From Streptomyces sp. XD-27 (GTDB lineage: Bacteria > Actinomycetota > Actinomycetes > Streptomycetales > Streptomycetaceae), in the NCBI RefSeq assembly GCF_030553055.1, contig NZ_CP130713.1, positions 2,728,001 through 2,792,000 of the forward strand: a DNA stretch of 64,000 nucleotides. Reading direction: 5' to 3'. Below are positions 11,701 through 22,200 of this stretch, one piece after another. A program made the translations under genes and the position numbers. The notes under the pieces are model-generated. The model was not told the origin of the DNA, ran no database searches, and saw only the letters and a program-made list of their open reading frames with translations. Each line of letters begins with the position of its first letter. The first letter of the stretch is position 1.

Positions 11701-14700
11701 TCGCGGACAGAACTCCATCCGGGCCGAGTTCGACGTACGTCGTGACACCCTGCGCTTCCAGAGCCCGGATGCCGTCGAGGAAGCGGACGGCCTCACGGAC
11801 GTGCCGCACCCAGAAGTCGGCGGTCGCGATCTCCTCGGCGGCCACCACGCCACCGGTCAGACCCGAAACGATCGGGATGCGCGGGGCCTCGTACGACAGG
11901 CCCTCCGCGACCTCCCGGAACGCCTCCACCATCCCATCCATACGCGGCGAGTGGAACGCGTGGCTGACGCCGAGCCGCTTCGTCTTACGGCCGTCGGCCT
12001 CGAACCGCGCCGCGATCGCCAGCGCCACCTCTTCGTCACCCGCGATGACGACCGACGCCGGACCGTTGATCGCGGCGATGCTCACCCGGCCGGAGAGCAG
12101 CGGCAGCACCTCGTCCTCCGACGCCTGGACCGCGACCATCGCCCCACCGGCCGGGAGTTCCTGCATCAGACGCCCACGGGCGGCAACCAGCACACAGGCA
12201 TCTTCAAGAGACAGCACCCCGGCCACATGCGCGGCCGCCAGCTCACCGATCGAGTGCCCGGACAGGAAGTCCGCCCTCAGCCCCCACGCCTCCACCAGAC
12301 GGAACAGCGCCACCTCGACCGCGAACAGCGCAGGCTGCGTGTACCCCGTCTGATCCAACAACCCCGCGTCGTCCCCGAACAGCACGTCCCGCAGCGGCCG
12401 TTCCAGGTGCCCGTCCAGATGCGCGCACACCGCGTCCAGCGCGTCCGCGAACACCGGATACGTCTCGTACAGCTCGCGGCCCATGCCGAGCCGCTGGCTG
12501 CCCTGCCCCGTGAACAGGAACGCCACCTTGCCCGCCACAGCCGTGTCCGTGACCAGACCAGCCGAGCCACGCCCCTCCGCCAGCGCCGCCAACCCCGCCA
12601 GCAGACCCTCCCGGTCCCCAGCGGACACCACCGCCGCGCGCTCCTCGAAAGCCGTACGGCGGGTGGCGAGGGAGAACGCCGCGTCGACGGGGGCGAGTTC
12701 GGGGTGGTCGGTGAGGTACGTGTGCAGCTGGCGTGCCTGATCGCGCAGGGCCTGGTCCGTCTTGCCGGACAGGACCCAGGGGAGCGTGCCGGTCCGGGGT
12801 GCCGTGACCGACGTTCCGACGACGGAATCGTCCTCGGGCGCCTGCTCGATGATGGTGTGCGCGTTGGTGCCGCTGATGCCGAACGACGAGACGGCGGCCC
12901 GACGCGGGCGGCAGCCGGTCTCCGGCCACTCCCGCGCCTCCGTCAGCAGCGCGATCTCCCCCGCGGACCAGTCCACATGCGGCGTCGGCTCGTCTACATG
13001 CAGCGTCTGGGGCAGCAGCCCGTGCTGGATCGCCAGCACCATCTTCATCACACCCGCGACACCCGCCGCGGCCTGCGTGTGCCCGAAGTTGGACTTGATG
13101 GAGCCGAGCAGCAGCGGCGAGCCCTCCGGCCGCTCCTGGCCGTACGTGGCCAGCAGCGCCTGCGCCTCGATCGGATCGCCCAGCTTCGTCCCCGTACCGT
13201 GCGCCTCCACCGCATCCACATCGCTCGCCGACAACCCGGCACTCGCCAGCGCCTGCCGAATCACCCGCTGCTGCGACGGACCATTCGGCGCCGTCAACCC
13301 ATTACTGGCACCGTCCTGGTTGACGGCGCTACCGCGCACGACCGCCAGCACCGGATGCCCGTTCCTGCGCGCGTCCGACAGCCGCTCCACCAGCAGCATG
13401 CCCACGCCCTCACCCCAGCCCGTACCATCCGCACCCGCCGCGAACGCCTTGACCCGACCATCGGCCGCCAACCCGCGCTGACGGCTGAAGTCGATGAACG
13501 ACGACGGGGTGGACATGACCGTGACGCCACCGGCCAGCGCCAGCGAGCACTCGCCCTGCCGCAGCGCCTGGATCGCCCAATGCAGAGCGACCAGCGACGA
13601 CGAGCACGCCGTGTCGACGGTGACCGCCGGGCCCTCCAGTCCGAGTGCGTACGCGACCCGGCCGGACAGCACGCTGGCGGCGTTGCCGGTGCCGAGGAAG
13701 CCTTCCGCGCCGTCCGGGGCGGCCAGGATGACCGGCAGGTAGTCCTGGCCGTTGGTGCCCGCGAAGACGCCGACCTGCCGACCGCGCAGCGTCACCGGGT
13801 CGATGCCCGCCCGCTCGATGGCCTCCCACGACGTCTCCAGCAGCAGCCGCTGCTGCGGGTCCATCGCGAGGGCCTCGCGCGGCGAGATGCCGAAGAACGC
13901 CGGGTCGAAGTCGGCCGCGTCGGCGACGAAGCCGCCCTCGCGGACGTACGTCGTGTTCTCGGCGGCCGACTCCGGGTCGTACAGGTTCTCGATGTCCCAG
14001 CCGCGGTCGGCGGGGAAGCCGGTCACCGCGTCCTGCCCGGACGCCAGCAGCCGCCACAGCTCCTCGGGGGTACGGACGCCGCCCGGGAACCGGCAGCTCA
14101 TCGCCACGATCGCGATGGGGTCCTCGGCCACCACCGCCGTGACGGCGGGACCGGTGACGGCGGCCTGTTCGCCGAGCAGTTCGGTGAGGAGGTGGCCGGC
14201 GAGGGCGAGCGGGGTCGGGTAGTCGAAGACGAGGGTGGCGGGGAGTTTGAGGCCGGTGAGCGAGCCCAGCAGGTTGCGGATCTCCACCGCGGTGAGGGAG
14301 TCGAAGCCAAGGTCCCGGAAGGCGCGGGCGGGCTCGACGGAGGCGGGCCCGGGGTAGCCGAGGACGACGGCGACCTGGGTGCGGACGAAGTCCACGGCGA
14401 GCTGCTCGCGCTCCTCCGCGGTCGCGGCAGCGGTGAGCCGGCGCGCCAGCGAACCGTCGTCGGAGCCGGTGCCGGAGCCGGTACCGGTGGTTCCGTTGGT
14501 CGCCGCCGCCTGCTCCACGGCGCGTACGGCCTCGGGCAGGTCGGCGACGAGCAGATTGGGGCGGATGGCGGTGAGGCCAGGGGCGAACCGGTCCCAGTCG
14601 ATGTCGACGACGAGCGAGAACCTCTCGTCGCGGCTCAGTGCCGTATGCAGGGCGGCGAGGGCCAGGTCGGGGGCGAGCGCGGGCAGCCCGGAGTGCCGGA

Positions 14701-17700
14701 GCCGTTCGGCGACGAGTCCGTCGGCGGCCATGCCGCCTTCGGCCCAGGCGCCCCAGGCGATGGACGTGGCGGGCAGGCCGTCCGCCCGGCGGGCTTCCGC
14801 GAGCGCGTCCAGATAGGCGTTGGCGGCCGTGTAGTTGGCCTGGCCCGCGGCACCGAACGTGCCCGCCATGGAGGAGAAGAGCACGAAGGCGGTCAGGTCG
14901 AGGTCGCGCGTCAGCTCGTGCAGGTGCCGTGCCGTTTCGGCTTTGGCGCGCAGTACGGCGGCGAACCGCCGCGGGGTCTGGGCATCCAGGACGCCGTCGT
15001 CCAGCACCCCGGCCGCGTGGACGACGGTGGTCAGGGGTGGGTCTGCCGGGACGGCGGCCAGCAGGTCGGCGAGCGCGGCGCGGTCGGCGGTGTCGCAGGC
15101 GGCGATGGTCACCTGGGCGCCCAGCGCGGTGAGTTCGTCGCGCAGCTCGGCCGCGCCCGGCGCGTCTTGGCCCCGGCGGCTGGTCAGCAGCAGGTGCTCG
15201 GCGCCGTTGCGGGCGAGCCAGCGGGCCACGTGGGCGCCGAGGGCACCGGTGCCGCCGGTGACGAGCGCGGTGCCGCGCGTCCTCCATGACGTGTCGGCGG
15301 CGGGTCCGGCGGCGCTGTCGGCGTGCGGGGCGCGGCTGAGGCGCCGTACGAAGACGCCGTTCGGGCGGATGGCGAGGTGGTCCTCGTCGCCGGGGTCGGC
15401 GAGGACGTCGGCGAGCCGCCCCAGGGCGCGGTCGTCCGTGGCCGCGGGGAGGTCGATCAGGCCGCCCCAGCGGTCGGGGTGTTCGTGGGCGGCGGTCCGG
15501 CCGAGGCCCCACAGCTGAGCCTGGACGGGGCTGGTGAGCCGGTCGGAGCGGCCGGTGGAGACGGCACCGCGGGTGGCGGCCCACAGCCGCGCGTCCACGC
15601 CCGCGTCGCCGAGCGCCTGGAGGAGGGCGAGGGTGGCCGCGAGCCCGGCGGGCAGCGCGGGGTGGCCGGGGTGGGGGCGCTCGTCCAGCCCGAGGAGGGA
15701 CAGGACGCCGTCGACGGACACGATGTCGCCGTCGGCCGACGCGCCATCGGTCGGCACCCCGTCGGCCGGAGCCTGGTTCGGTGCGGTGGACAGCGCGGCA
15801 CGCACCTGTTCGGCTATCGCGGCCCGGTCCGCGCCCGCGGTGTCCACCTCGATCTGCCGGACCTGGACGCCCCGTTCGGTGAGCAGGCGGACGGCAGCCG
15901 CCGCCCAGAGGCTGTCGCCCCCGTCCGGGGCGACCACCAGCCACGTCCCCGTCAGCCGCCCCCGCCCGGTCTCCGTGAGCGGCTTCCAGGTGACGCGGTA
16001 GCGCCAGCCGTCGACGGTGCTCCGGTCGTGGCTCTGCCTGCGCCAGGCGGACAGGGCGGGCAGGACGGCGCTGAGCGGCTGGTCGCCGTCGAGGCCGAGG
16101 GTGTCGACCAGGGCCGCGAGGTCCTCGCTGTGGACGACCTCCCAGAAGCGGGCGTCGGCCGTGTCGAGCGCGGTGACGGGCGCGGTGGCCGCGTCGTCCC
16201 CGTAGGAGAAGGGGTTCGACGGCCAGTAGCGCTGCCGCTGGAAGGCATAGGTGGGCAGGGCGACGCGGCGGGCCCCGGTGCCCGAGTAGTACGTGTGCCA
16301 GTCGACGGCGGCGCCGCGTACGTGGGCCTGGGCGAGTGCCTGGGTCAGGGTGCGGGCCTCGGGGCGGTCGGCGCGCAGGGCCGGTACGAACGCGTGGGTC
16401 CGCGCCTTGGCGCTGGTGAGGCAGTCCTGGGCCATGGCGGACAGCACTCCGCCGGGGCCCAGTTCGACGTACGTCGTCACGCCGTGGTCGTCGAGCCAGC
16501 GGACGCCGTCGAGGAAGCGCACGGCCTGGCGGACGTGCCGCACCCAGAAGTCGGGGCTGGTGATCTCGTCGGCGGAGACCAGCGTGCCGGTGAGGTTGGA
16601 GACGATCGGGATCGTCGGCGGCTGGTACGTCAGCTTCTGCGCGACCTGGCGGAAGGCGTCGAGCATGCCGTCCATGTGCGGGGAGTGGAACGCGTGGCTC
16701 ACCGTCAGCCGCTTCGTCTTGCGGCCGTCGGCCTCGAAGCGCGCCGCGATCTCCAGCGCCGCGTGCTCGTCGCCCGCGATGACGACCGACACCGGGCCGT
16801 TGACCGCGGCGATCCCGACCCGGTCGGTCAGCAGCGGCAGCACCTCCGCCTCCGACGCCTGCACGGCGATCATCGCGCCGCCGGCGGGGAGTTGCTGCAT
16901 CAGCTGGCTGCGGGCCGCGACCAGGGCGCAGGCGTGGGTGAGCGACAGCACCCCGGCGACGTGCGCGGCCGCCAGTTCGCCGATCGAGTGCCCGGACAGG
17001 AAGTCGGGCTTCAGGCCCCAGGACTCCACCAGCCGGAACAGCGCCACCTCGACGGCGAACAGCGCGGGCTGGGTGTATCCCGTCTGGTCCAGCAGCGCCG
17101 CGTCGTCGCCGAACAGCACCTCCTTGAGAGGCTTGTCCAGGAAGCGGTCGAGCTGGGCGCAGACGTCGTCCAGCGCCTGGGTGAACGCCGGGTACGTCTC
17201 GTACAGTTCGCGGCCCATGCCGAGCCGCTGGCTGCCCTGGCCGGTGAAGAGGAACGCGACCTTGCCCTCGGCGGCCAGGCCCTCGGTCAGGGCGGGGTGC
17301 CGCTGCCCGTCGGCCAGCGCGGCCAGGCCCGCCAGGAGTTCGTCGCGGTCGCTCGCGGCCACGGCGGCGCGCCGGTCCAGCGCGGCGCGGGTGACGGCCT
17401 GCGCGTAGCCGACGTCGGTCAGGCCCAGGTCCGGGTGGGCGGCGAGGTGCGCGCGGAGCTGCCCGGCCTGGGCGCGCAGCGCGTCCAGGTTCTTGCCGGA
17501 GAGGACGACGGGCGTCAGCGGCAGCGCCGTCGCGGTGCGCGCCACGGCCGTCGCGGTGCGGGCCACGGTCGTCCCGGTGCGCGCTACGGCGGGCTCGGCG
17601 GAGTCCGCGGTCGGCTCGGCGTGGCCCTCCACCGTCTCGGCGTGGCCCTCGGCCGCGTCGGCGGGGTCCGTCTCCGCGTCGTCCGTACCCGTTCCGGGGG

Positions 17701-19084
17701 TGGGGGCCTGCTCGATGATCGTGTGCGCGTTGGTGCCGCTCATGCCGAACGACGAGACGGCGGCGCGGCGCGGCGCGCCGGTCTCCGGCCACGCCCGCGC
17801 CCGCGTCAGGAGCTCGACGTCGCCCGCCGTCCAGTCGACGTGCGGGGTGGGCTCGGTGAGGTGGAGGGTCTTGGGCAGCACGCCGTGCTGGAGCGCCATG
17901 ACCATCTTGATGACGCCGCCGACACCGGCGCCCGCCTGGGCGTGGCCGATGTTGGACTTGACCGAGCCGATGAGGAGCGGGCGGCCCGCCGGGCGGTCCT
18001 GGCCGTAGGTGGCGAGCAGCGCCTGCGCCTCGATCGGGTCGCCGAGCGCGGTGCCGGTGCCGTGCGCCTCGATGGCGTCGACCTGGTCCGGGGTGAGCCG
18101 GGCGTTGGCCAGTGCCTGGAGGATGACGCGCTGCTGGGACGGGCCGTTGGGGGAGGTGAGGCCGTTGCTGGCGCCGTCCTGGTTGACGGCGGAGCCGCGG
18201 ATGACGGCGAGCACCGGGTGGCCCAGGCGCTGGGCGTCCGAGAGCCGCTCGACGAGCAGCATGCCGACGCCCTCGCCCAGGCAGAAGCCGTCGGCCTCGG
18301 GAGCGAAGGGCTTGGAGCGGCCGTCGCGGGCCAGTCCGCGCATCTTGCTGTAGTCGACGAAGACCCCGGGGGCGCACATGAGGGTCGCGCCGCCGGCCAG
18401 CGCCTGTGCGCACTCGCCGTTGCGCAGCGCCTGGACGGCCAGGTGGAGCGCCACCAGGGAGGAGGAGCAGGCGGTGTCGACGGAGACGGCGGGGCCTTCG
18501 AGGCCGAAGGTGTACGACAGCCGGCCGGAGGCGACGCTGGCGGCGTTGCCGGTGCCGAAGTAGCCCTCGAAGTTCTCGGTGGAGCTGAGGATGGCGGTCA
18601 GGTAGTCGTGGTTGCTGGTGCCGACGAAGACGCCGATCTGCTTGCCGCGCACCGCGGTCGGGTCGATGCCGGCCCGTTCGAACGCCTCCCAGGAGGTCTC
18701 CAGCAGCATGCGCTGCTGCGGGTCCATGCCGAGGGCTTCGCGGGGGCTGATGCCGAAGACGGACGGGTCGAAGTCGGCGATGCCGTCGACGAAGCCGCCC
18801 TCGTGCACGTAGCTGGTGCCGGGGTGGTCCGGGTCCGGGTGGTACATCGTCTCGACGTCCCAGCCGCGGTCGACGGGGAAGTCGCCGACGGCGTCGACGC
18901 CTTCGCTGACGATCCGCCACAGGTCCTCGGGAGAACGCACCCCGCCGGGATAACGGCAGCCGATTCCCACGATGGCGATGGGGTCGTGGTTCTTCGCCTC
19001 CGCCTCGCGCAGGCGGCGGCGCGTCTGATGCAGATCCGCCGTTACCAGCTTGAGGTAGTCCCGCAGCGTCTCTTCATTCGCCAT
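2769..19084 (-). CDS. Type I modular polyketide synthase, gene E (3 modules)
   Basis: Three extension modules in one protein of 5438 residues once one missing base near 4179-4182 is restored. Order: docking coiled coil (1-35); E1 KS-AT-KR-ACP; E2 KS-AT-DH-KR-ACP; E3 KS-AT-DH-KR-ACP; C-terminal docking region ending DELGLS. Landmarks: KS cysteines near 206, 1827 and 3592; AT serines near 700, 2280 and 4048; DH histidines near 2581 and 4360; KR tyrosines near 1417, 3191 and 5137; ACP serines near 1596, 3359 and 5317. All ATs carry malonyl motifs. The DH of E3 has a changed active-site motif and several insertions. The start [18 protein letters not shown] is a standard docking peptide; its ribosome site is weak. 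A 207-bp leader with promoter-like signals precedes the gene. Confidence 0.93.
4161..4230. repeat. 15-bp degenerate tandem repeat
   Basis: Units such as GGTGGGGGCGGCTCC recur about four times and encode PTGAA-like pentapeptides in the loop before the KR Rossmann fold of module E3. One unit has GGGG where its neighbour has GGGGG, which is the probable frameshift site. Confidence 0.75.
4179..4182 (-). other. Apparent frameshift: one G missing (gene E)
   Basis: The upstream frame runs through the E3 dehydratase and then into a meaningless Pro/Ala-rich tail that stops at 4022. The KR Rossmann motif [12 protein letters not shown] is in the next frame. The run is GGGG here and GGGGG in the adjoining repeat unit. 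Adding one base joins both parts without any other change. Confidence 0.85.
4751..4800 (+). repeat. Dispersed palindromic element, copy 1
   Basis: It contains the core CCCAGCGGCCGCGCTGGG (7-bp stem CCCAGCG/CGCTGGG) with flanking CCTGGGGGCACCT and GGTACCTCC. It sits in the DH-KR linker of module E3 and is translated as an insert containing [14 protein letters not shown] that sister modules lack. Relative to the mRNA it is in the opposite orientation from the other three copies. Confidence 0.8.
5070..5310. repeat. Degenerate repeat insertion in the E3 dehydratase
   Basis: It encodes about 70 extra residues, rich in Gly, Thr, Asp and Ala (for example [10 protein letters not shown] and [10 protein letters not shown]), between the catalytic-Asp helix ([11 protein letters not shown]) and LPFAW. 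Sister dehydratases have about 8 residues there. Two imperfect copies of a roughly 45-bp unit built around GGCCACGTCCGTGCCC are visible at 5080-5170. Confidence 0.8.
5553..5606. repeat. 9-bp tandem repeat, 6 copies
   Basis: TCCGACGGC-type units at 9-bp steps encode an EPS/KPS tripeptide run in the E3 dehydratase, just before the [15 protein letters not shown] segment. Confidence 0.9.
5682..5771 (-). repeat. Dispersed palindromic element, copy 2 (extended)
   Basis: It has CTCTCCCCCAGCGCGG, a partial duplication, then GCGGCCGCTGGGAGGTGCC and two GGAGGTACC/GGAGGCGCC-like steps. It is translated as an insert of about 35 residues ([13 protein letters not shown], then [12 protein letters not shown]) inside the E3 dehydratase, just before the conserved WTRHATG. 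Confidence 0.82.
8900..14120 (-). other. PKS module E2: KS-AT(malonyl)-DH-KR-ACP
   Basis: KS Cys is near 13605, AT Ser near 12245, [12 protein letters not shown] near 11342 with LDAALH downstream, KR Tyr near 9513 with an LDD motif, and ACP Ser near 9009. All catalytic motifs are intact, so an E double bond is predicted. The module is closely duplicated in C3. Confidence 0.92.
14190..18985 (-). other. PKS module E1: KS-AT(malonyl)-KR-ACP
   Basis: KS Cys is near 18468, AT Ser near 16985 with [10 protein letters not shown] Rossmann GGTGALG near 15260, KR Ser/Tyr in [16 protein letters not shown] near 14833, and ACP Ser near 14298. LDD makes it a B-type KR (D-hydroxyl). There is no DH: after the AT the protein enters the ARFWEVV linker and the KR structural half. 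Confidence 0.92.
17526..17588. repeat. 21-bp tandem repeat, 3 copies
   Basis: Units GCCGTCGCGGTGCGCGCCACG start at 17526, 17547 and 17568. They encode VARTATA-type heptads in the KS-AT linker of module E1. Confidence 0.9.
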
Positions 19085-19099
19085 TTAAACGCAACCCAT
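19085..19099 (-). other. Minicistron abutting the gene E start
   Basis: ATGGGTTGCGTTTAA encodes MGCV and its TAA directly precedes the gene E ATG; TAAATGG occurs on both sides of it. It may couple or retard initiation on gene E, or be chance. Confidence 0.35.
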
Positions 19100-19152
19100 T
19101 TACGGCAGACCGGCATCGAAAAATAACCAGAATCAGTCGAGTTCTCGGCGAG

Positions 19153-19182
19153 AGGCTATGGTCGGGCTAACCGCCCCGACAA
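19153..19182 (-). promoter_or_regulatory. Candidate sigma70-like promoter for gene E
   Basis: On the minus strand TTGTCG (complement of 19177-19182) is followed after 18 nt by TAGCCT (complement of 19153-19158), close to the actinobacterial TTGACR/TAGRRT pattern. It lies downstream of the hairpin that could end gene D transcripts. Pattern match only. Confidence 0.35.
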
Positions 19183-19189
19183 CCCCTGA

Positions 19190-19236
19190 CTGCCCCCTAC
19201 CAACCCCTGAGGTAGTTCCAGGGCGGTAAGGGGCAG
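19190..19236 (-). terminator. Hairpin after gene D (possible terminator or attenuator)
   Basis: In the transcript CTGCCCCTTACC pairs over 12 positions with GGTAGGGGGCAG (one G-U), separated by 23 nt that can form a further short CCCT/AGGG stem. It begins about 55 nt after the gene D stop. No U tract follows directly, which is common in high-GC actinomycetes. Confidence 0.5.
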
Positions 19237-19268
19237 CCGAAATACCATGCACCGTCAGGGAAGTGCAG

Positions 19269-19294
19269 GAAATCCTGTCATGGAATTCCTGTCA
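19269..19294. repeat. 14-bp-spaced direct repeat over the gene D stop
   Basis: GAAATCCTGTCA (19269-19280) and GAATTCCTGTCA (19283-19294) are direct repeats differing at one base. The second contains the gene D stop codon. They could be regulator half-sites; no function is assigned. Confidence 0.6.
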
Positions 19295-22200
19295 AGCCCT
19301 TCCGAGTCCCTTGTTGATAAACGCGAAAAGCTCTTCGTCGCTGGCCGACTGAAGCGGGTCGGGGTCTTCTCCGGCGGGGGTCGGCGACGGCAGCGGTCCG
19401 TCGTCCGCATACTCGGCGTACGAGGCGTACGAGGCGCACTCGGCGTCGTCCGCGTCGCCCGCCTCGTTCCACTTCGCCAGCAGGGACTGGAGCCGCATGG
19501 TGATCCGGGCCCGGGCGACGCCGTCCGGGTCGCTCGCCGCCAGCGCGGCCTCCAACCGGTCGAGTTCCTCGAGGACCGGGGCGCCGGTGGCCGCCGCGTC
19601 GGGCACGACCTCGGCCCGCAGATACGCGGCCACCGCCGCCGGCGTCGGATGGTCGAAGATCAACGTGGGCGGCAGCCTCAGCCCGCTGGCGGCGCCCAGC
19701 CGGTTGCGGAGCTCCACCGCCGTGAGCGAGTCGAATCCCAGCTCCTTGAAGGCGCGGCCCGCCTCGATCGCCTCGGCGCCGGAGTGCCCCAGCACCGCCG
19801 CGACCGCCCCGCGCACCAGATCCAGCAGCACCCGTTCCCGCTCGGTGTCCGGCAGGCCCGCGAGCTGCTGGGCGAGCGCCACGCCGCCCGCCGCCTCCTC
19901 GGCCGCGGCCGCCCGCGCCTCCGCGACCACCTGGCGGGCCTCGGGCAGCCCGTCCAGCAGCGGGCGCGGCCGGTCGGCCGTGTAGGCGAGGGTGAACCGC
20001 CGCCAGTCCATGTCGATGACGGTCAGCGCCGTCTCGTCCCGGTCCAGCGCGTGCTGGAGCGCGGTGAGGGCCGACTCGGGCGCCATCTCGTTGATGCCGT
20101 GGCGGCGCATACGGTCCCCCACTGCCCCGTTCACGGTGCTGCCGTCGCCCCACGGGCCCCAGGCGAGGGTGGTGGCGGGCAGCCCGTCGGCGCGCCGCTG
20201 CTCGGCGAGGGCGTGCAGGAAGGCGCTGCCGGGCGCCTGGTTGCCCTGTCCCGGCGCGCCGAAGACCGCCGAGAAGTGCGAGAACAGCACGAACGCGGAC
20301 AGGTCCAGGTCCCGGGTGAGCTCGTGCAGGTGGCGGGTGGCGTCGGCCTTCACCCGCAGCACCCGGTCCACCTGCTCCGGTGTCAGCCCCTCGATCACCC
20401 CGTCCTCGACCACCGCTGCGGCGTGCACCACGGCCGTCAGCGGATGCTCGGCGGGGATGCCGGCCAGCAGCCCGGCCACCGCGTCCCGGTCACCCAGGTC
20501 GCACGCGGCCACGGTGACCTGCGCGCCCAGCCCGGACAGTTCGGCGGCGAGTTCGGCCGCGCCGGGGGCGTCCGGGCCGCGGCGGCTGGTCAGCAGCAGA
20601 CGCTGCGCGCCGTTGCGGGCGAGCCAGCGGGCGACGTGCGCGCCGAGCGTGCCCGTACCGCCGGTGACCAGTACGGTGCCGTCCGGCTGCCAGGACCGCA
20701 CGGCGGGGGTCTCGGCCAGCGGGGCGCGCACCAGCCGCGGACCGTACACACCGGCGTCGCGGATCGCGATCTGGTCGCCGTCGGCGTCGCCGCCGTCGCC
20801 ACCGTCCGAGGCGAGGACCCCGGCCAGCCGGTCGAGGGCCCGCTCGTCCAGCATCCCGGGCAGGTCCACCAGTCCGCCCCAGCGCTCCAGGTGCTCCAGC
20901 GCGGCCACCCGGCCCAGCCCCCACACCAGCGCCTGGACGGGCGAGTCCAGCCGGTCCGACCGGCCGGTGGAGACGGCGCCCTGGGTCACGCACCACAGCG
21001 GCGCGTCGACCTCGGCGTCGCCCAGCGCCTGAATCAGCGCGAGCTGGGCGGCGACGCCGGAGGGTACGGAGGAGTGCACCGGGTGCGGCCGCTCGTCCAG
21101 CGCGAGCAGGGACAGCACGCCGCCGATGACGGGCTCGTCGGCGCCGGTTTCCGCCAGCTCAGCACGGAGTCGGCCGGTCAGCGCCGTACGGTCCGGCGCC
21201 TCGGTGTCCACGACGATCTGCCGTACGGTGGCGCCGCGTTCGGCAAGCGCATCCGCCACAGCAGTCGCCTGCTCTCCCCAGCGCGGCCGCTGGGAGGTGC
21301 CCCCGCGGCGCCGGGGACCACGACCAGCCAGGTGCCGGACAGCTGGGCGGTGGGCTCGTCGGGCAGCGGCTGCCACGTCAGGCGGTAGCGCCAGCCGTCG
21401 ACGGTGGACTGCTCGCGGGCCTGCTTGCGCCACGAGGACAGCGCGGGCAGCACGGCGCTGAACGGCTGGTCGGCGTCGACCGCCAGCTCCTCCGCCAGCG
21501 CCTGCCAGTCCTCGCGCTCCACGGCCGCCCAGAAGCGGGCGTCGACGGGGTCCGTACCGTTGGGCCCGGCAGCACGCGCGGGAGCGGCCTCGGGCCAGAA
21601 GCGCTGGTGCTGGAAGGCGTACGTGGGCAGGTCGACGCGGTCGGCGTCGTCGCCGTACACGGCCCGCCAGTCCACGGCCACGCCGCGCGTCCACGCCTCG
21701 CCGAGCGACAGCCAGAAGCGCTCCAGACCGCCCTCGTCACGGCGCAGCGAACCGAACGCCGCCACCTCACGCCCCGCGTCCTCGGCCGTCTCCTGCACGC
21801 CCATCGTCAGCACCGGATGCGCACTGGACTCGACGAAGACCCCGAAGCCCTCGTCCAGCAACCGCCGGACAGCCGATTCCAGTTCGACCGTGCGCCGCAG
21901 GTTGGTGAACCAGTACTCCGCGTCCAGCTCCGGGCCCGTCACCCACTCCCCCATAACGGTCGACAGGAACGGCACCTCGGCCGCCCGCGGCCGTACGGGC
22001 GCGAGGAGGCCCAGCAGTTCGTCGCGGAGCAGCTCCACCTGGGCGGAATGGGAGGCGTAGTCCACGGGAACGCGGCGGGCCCGCACCTCATCCGCCTCGC
22101 ACGAGGCCAACAGCTCATCGAGGGCCTGCGGCTCGCCGGAGACGACCACCGACGACGGGCCGTTGACGGCCGCCACCGAGATCCGCTCCTCGCCCCAGGC

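Larger units (their letters stand above)
19085..19291. other. D-E intergenic leader region
   Basis: At 207 bp it is the longest non-coding stretch in the window and has the lowest GC (AAAAATAACC near 19120). From the D stop towards the E start it holds a direct repeat, a 12-bp-stem hairpin, a second short hairpin overlapping a promoter-like pair, and a four-codon minicistron that ends at the E start codon. Confidence 0.8.
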
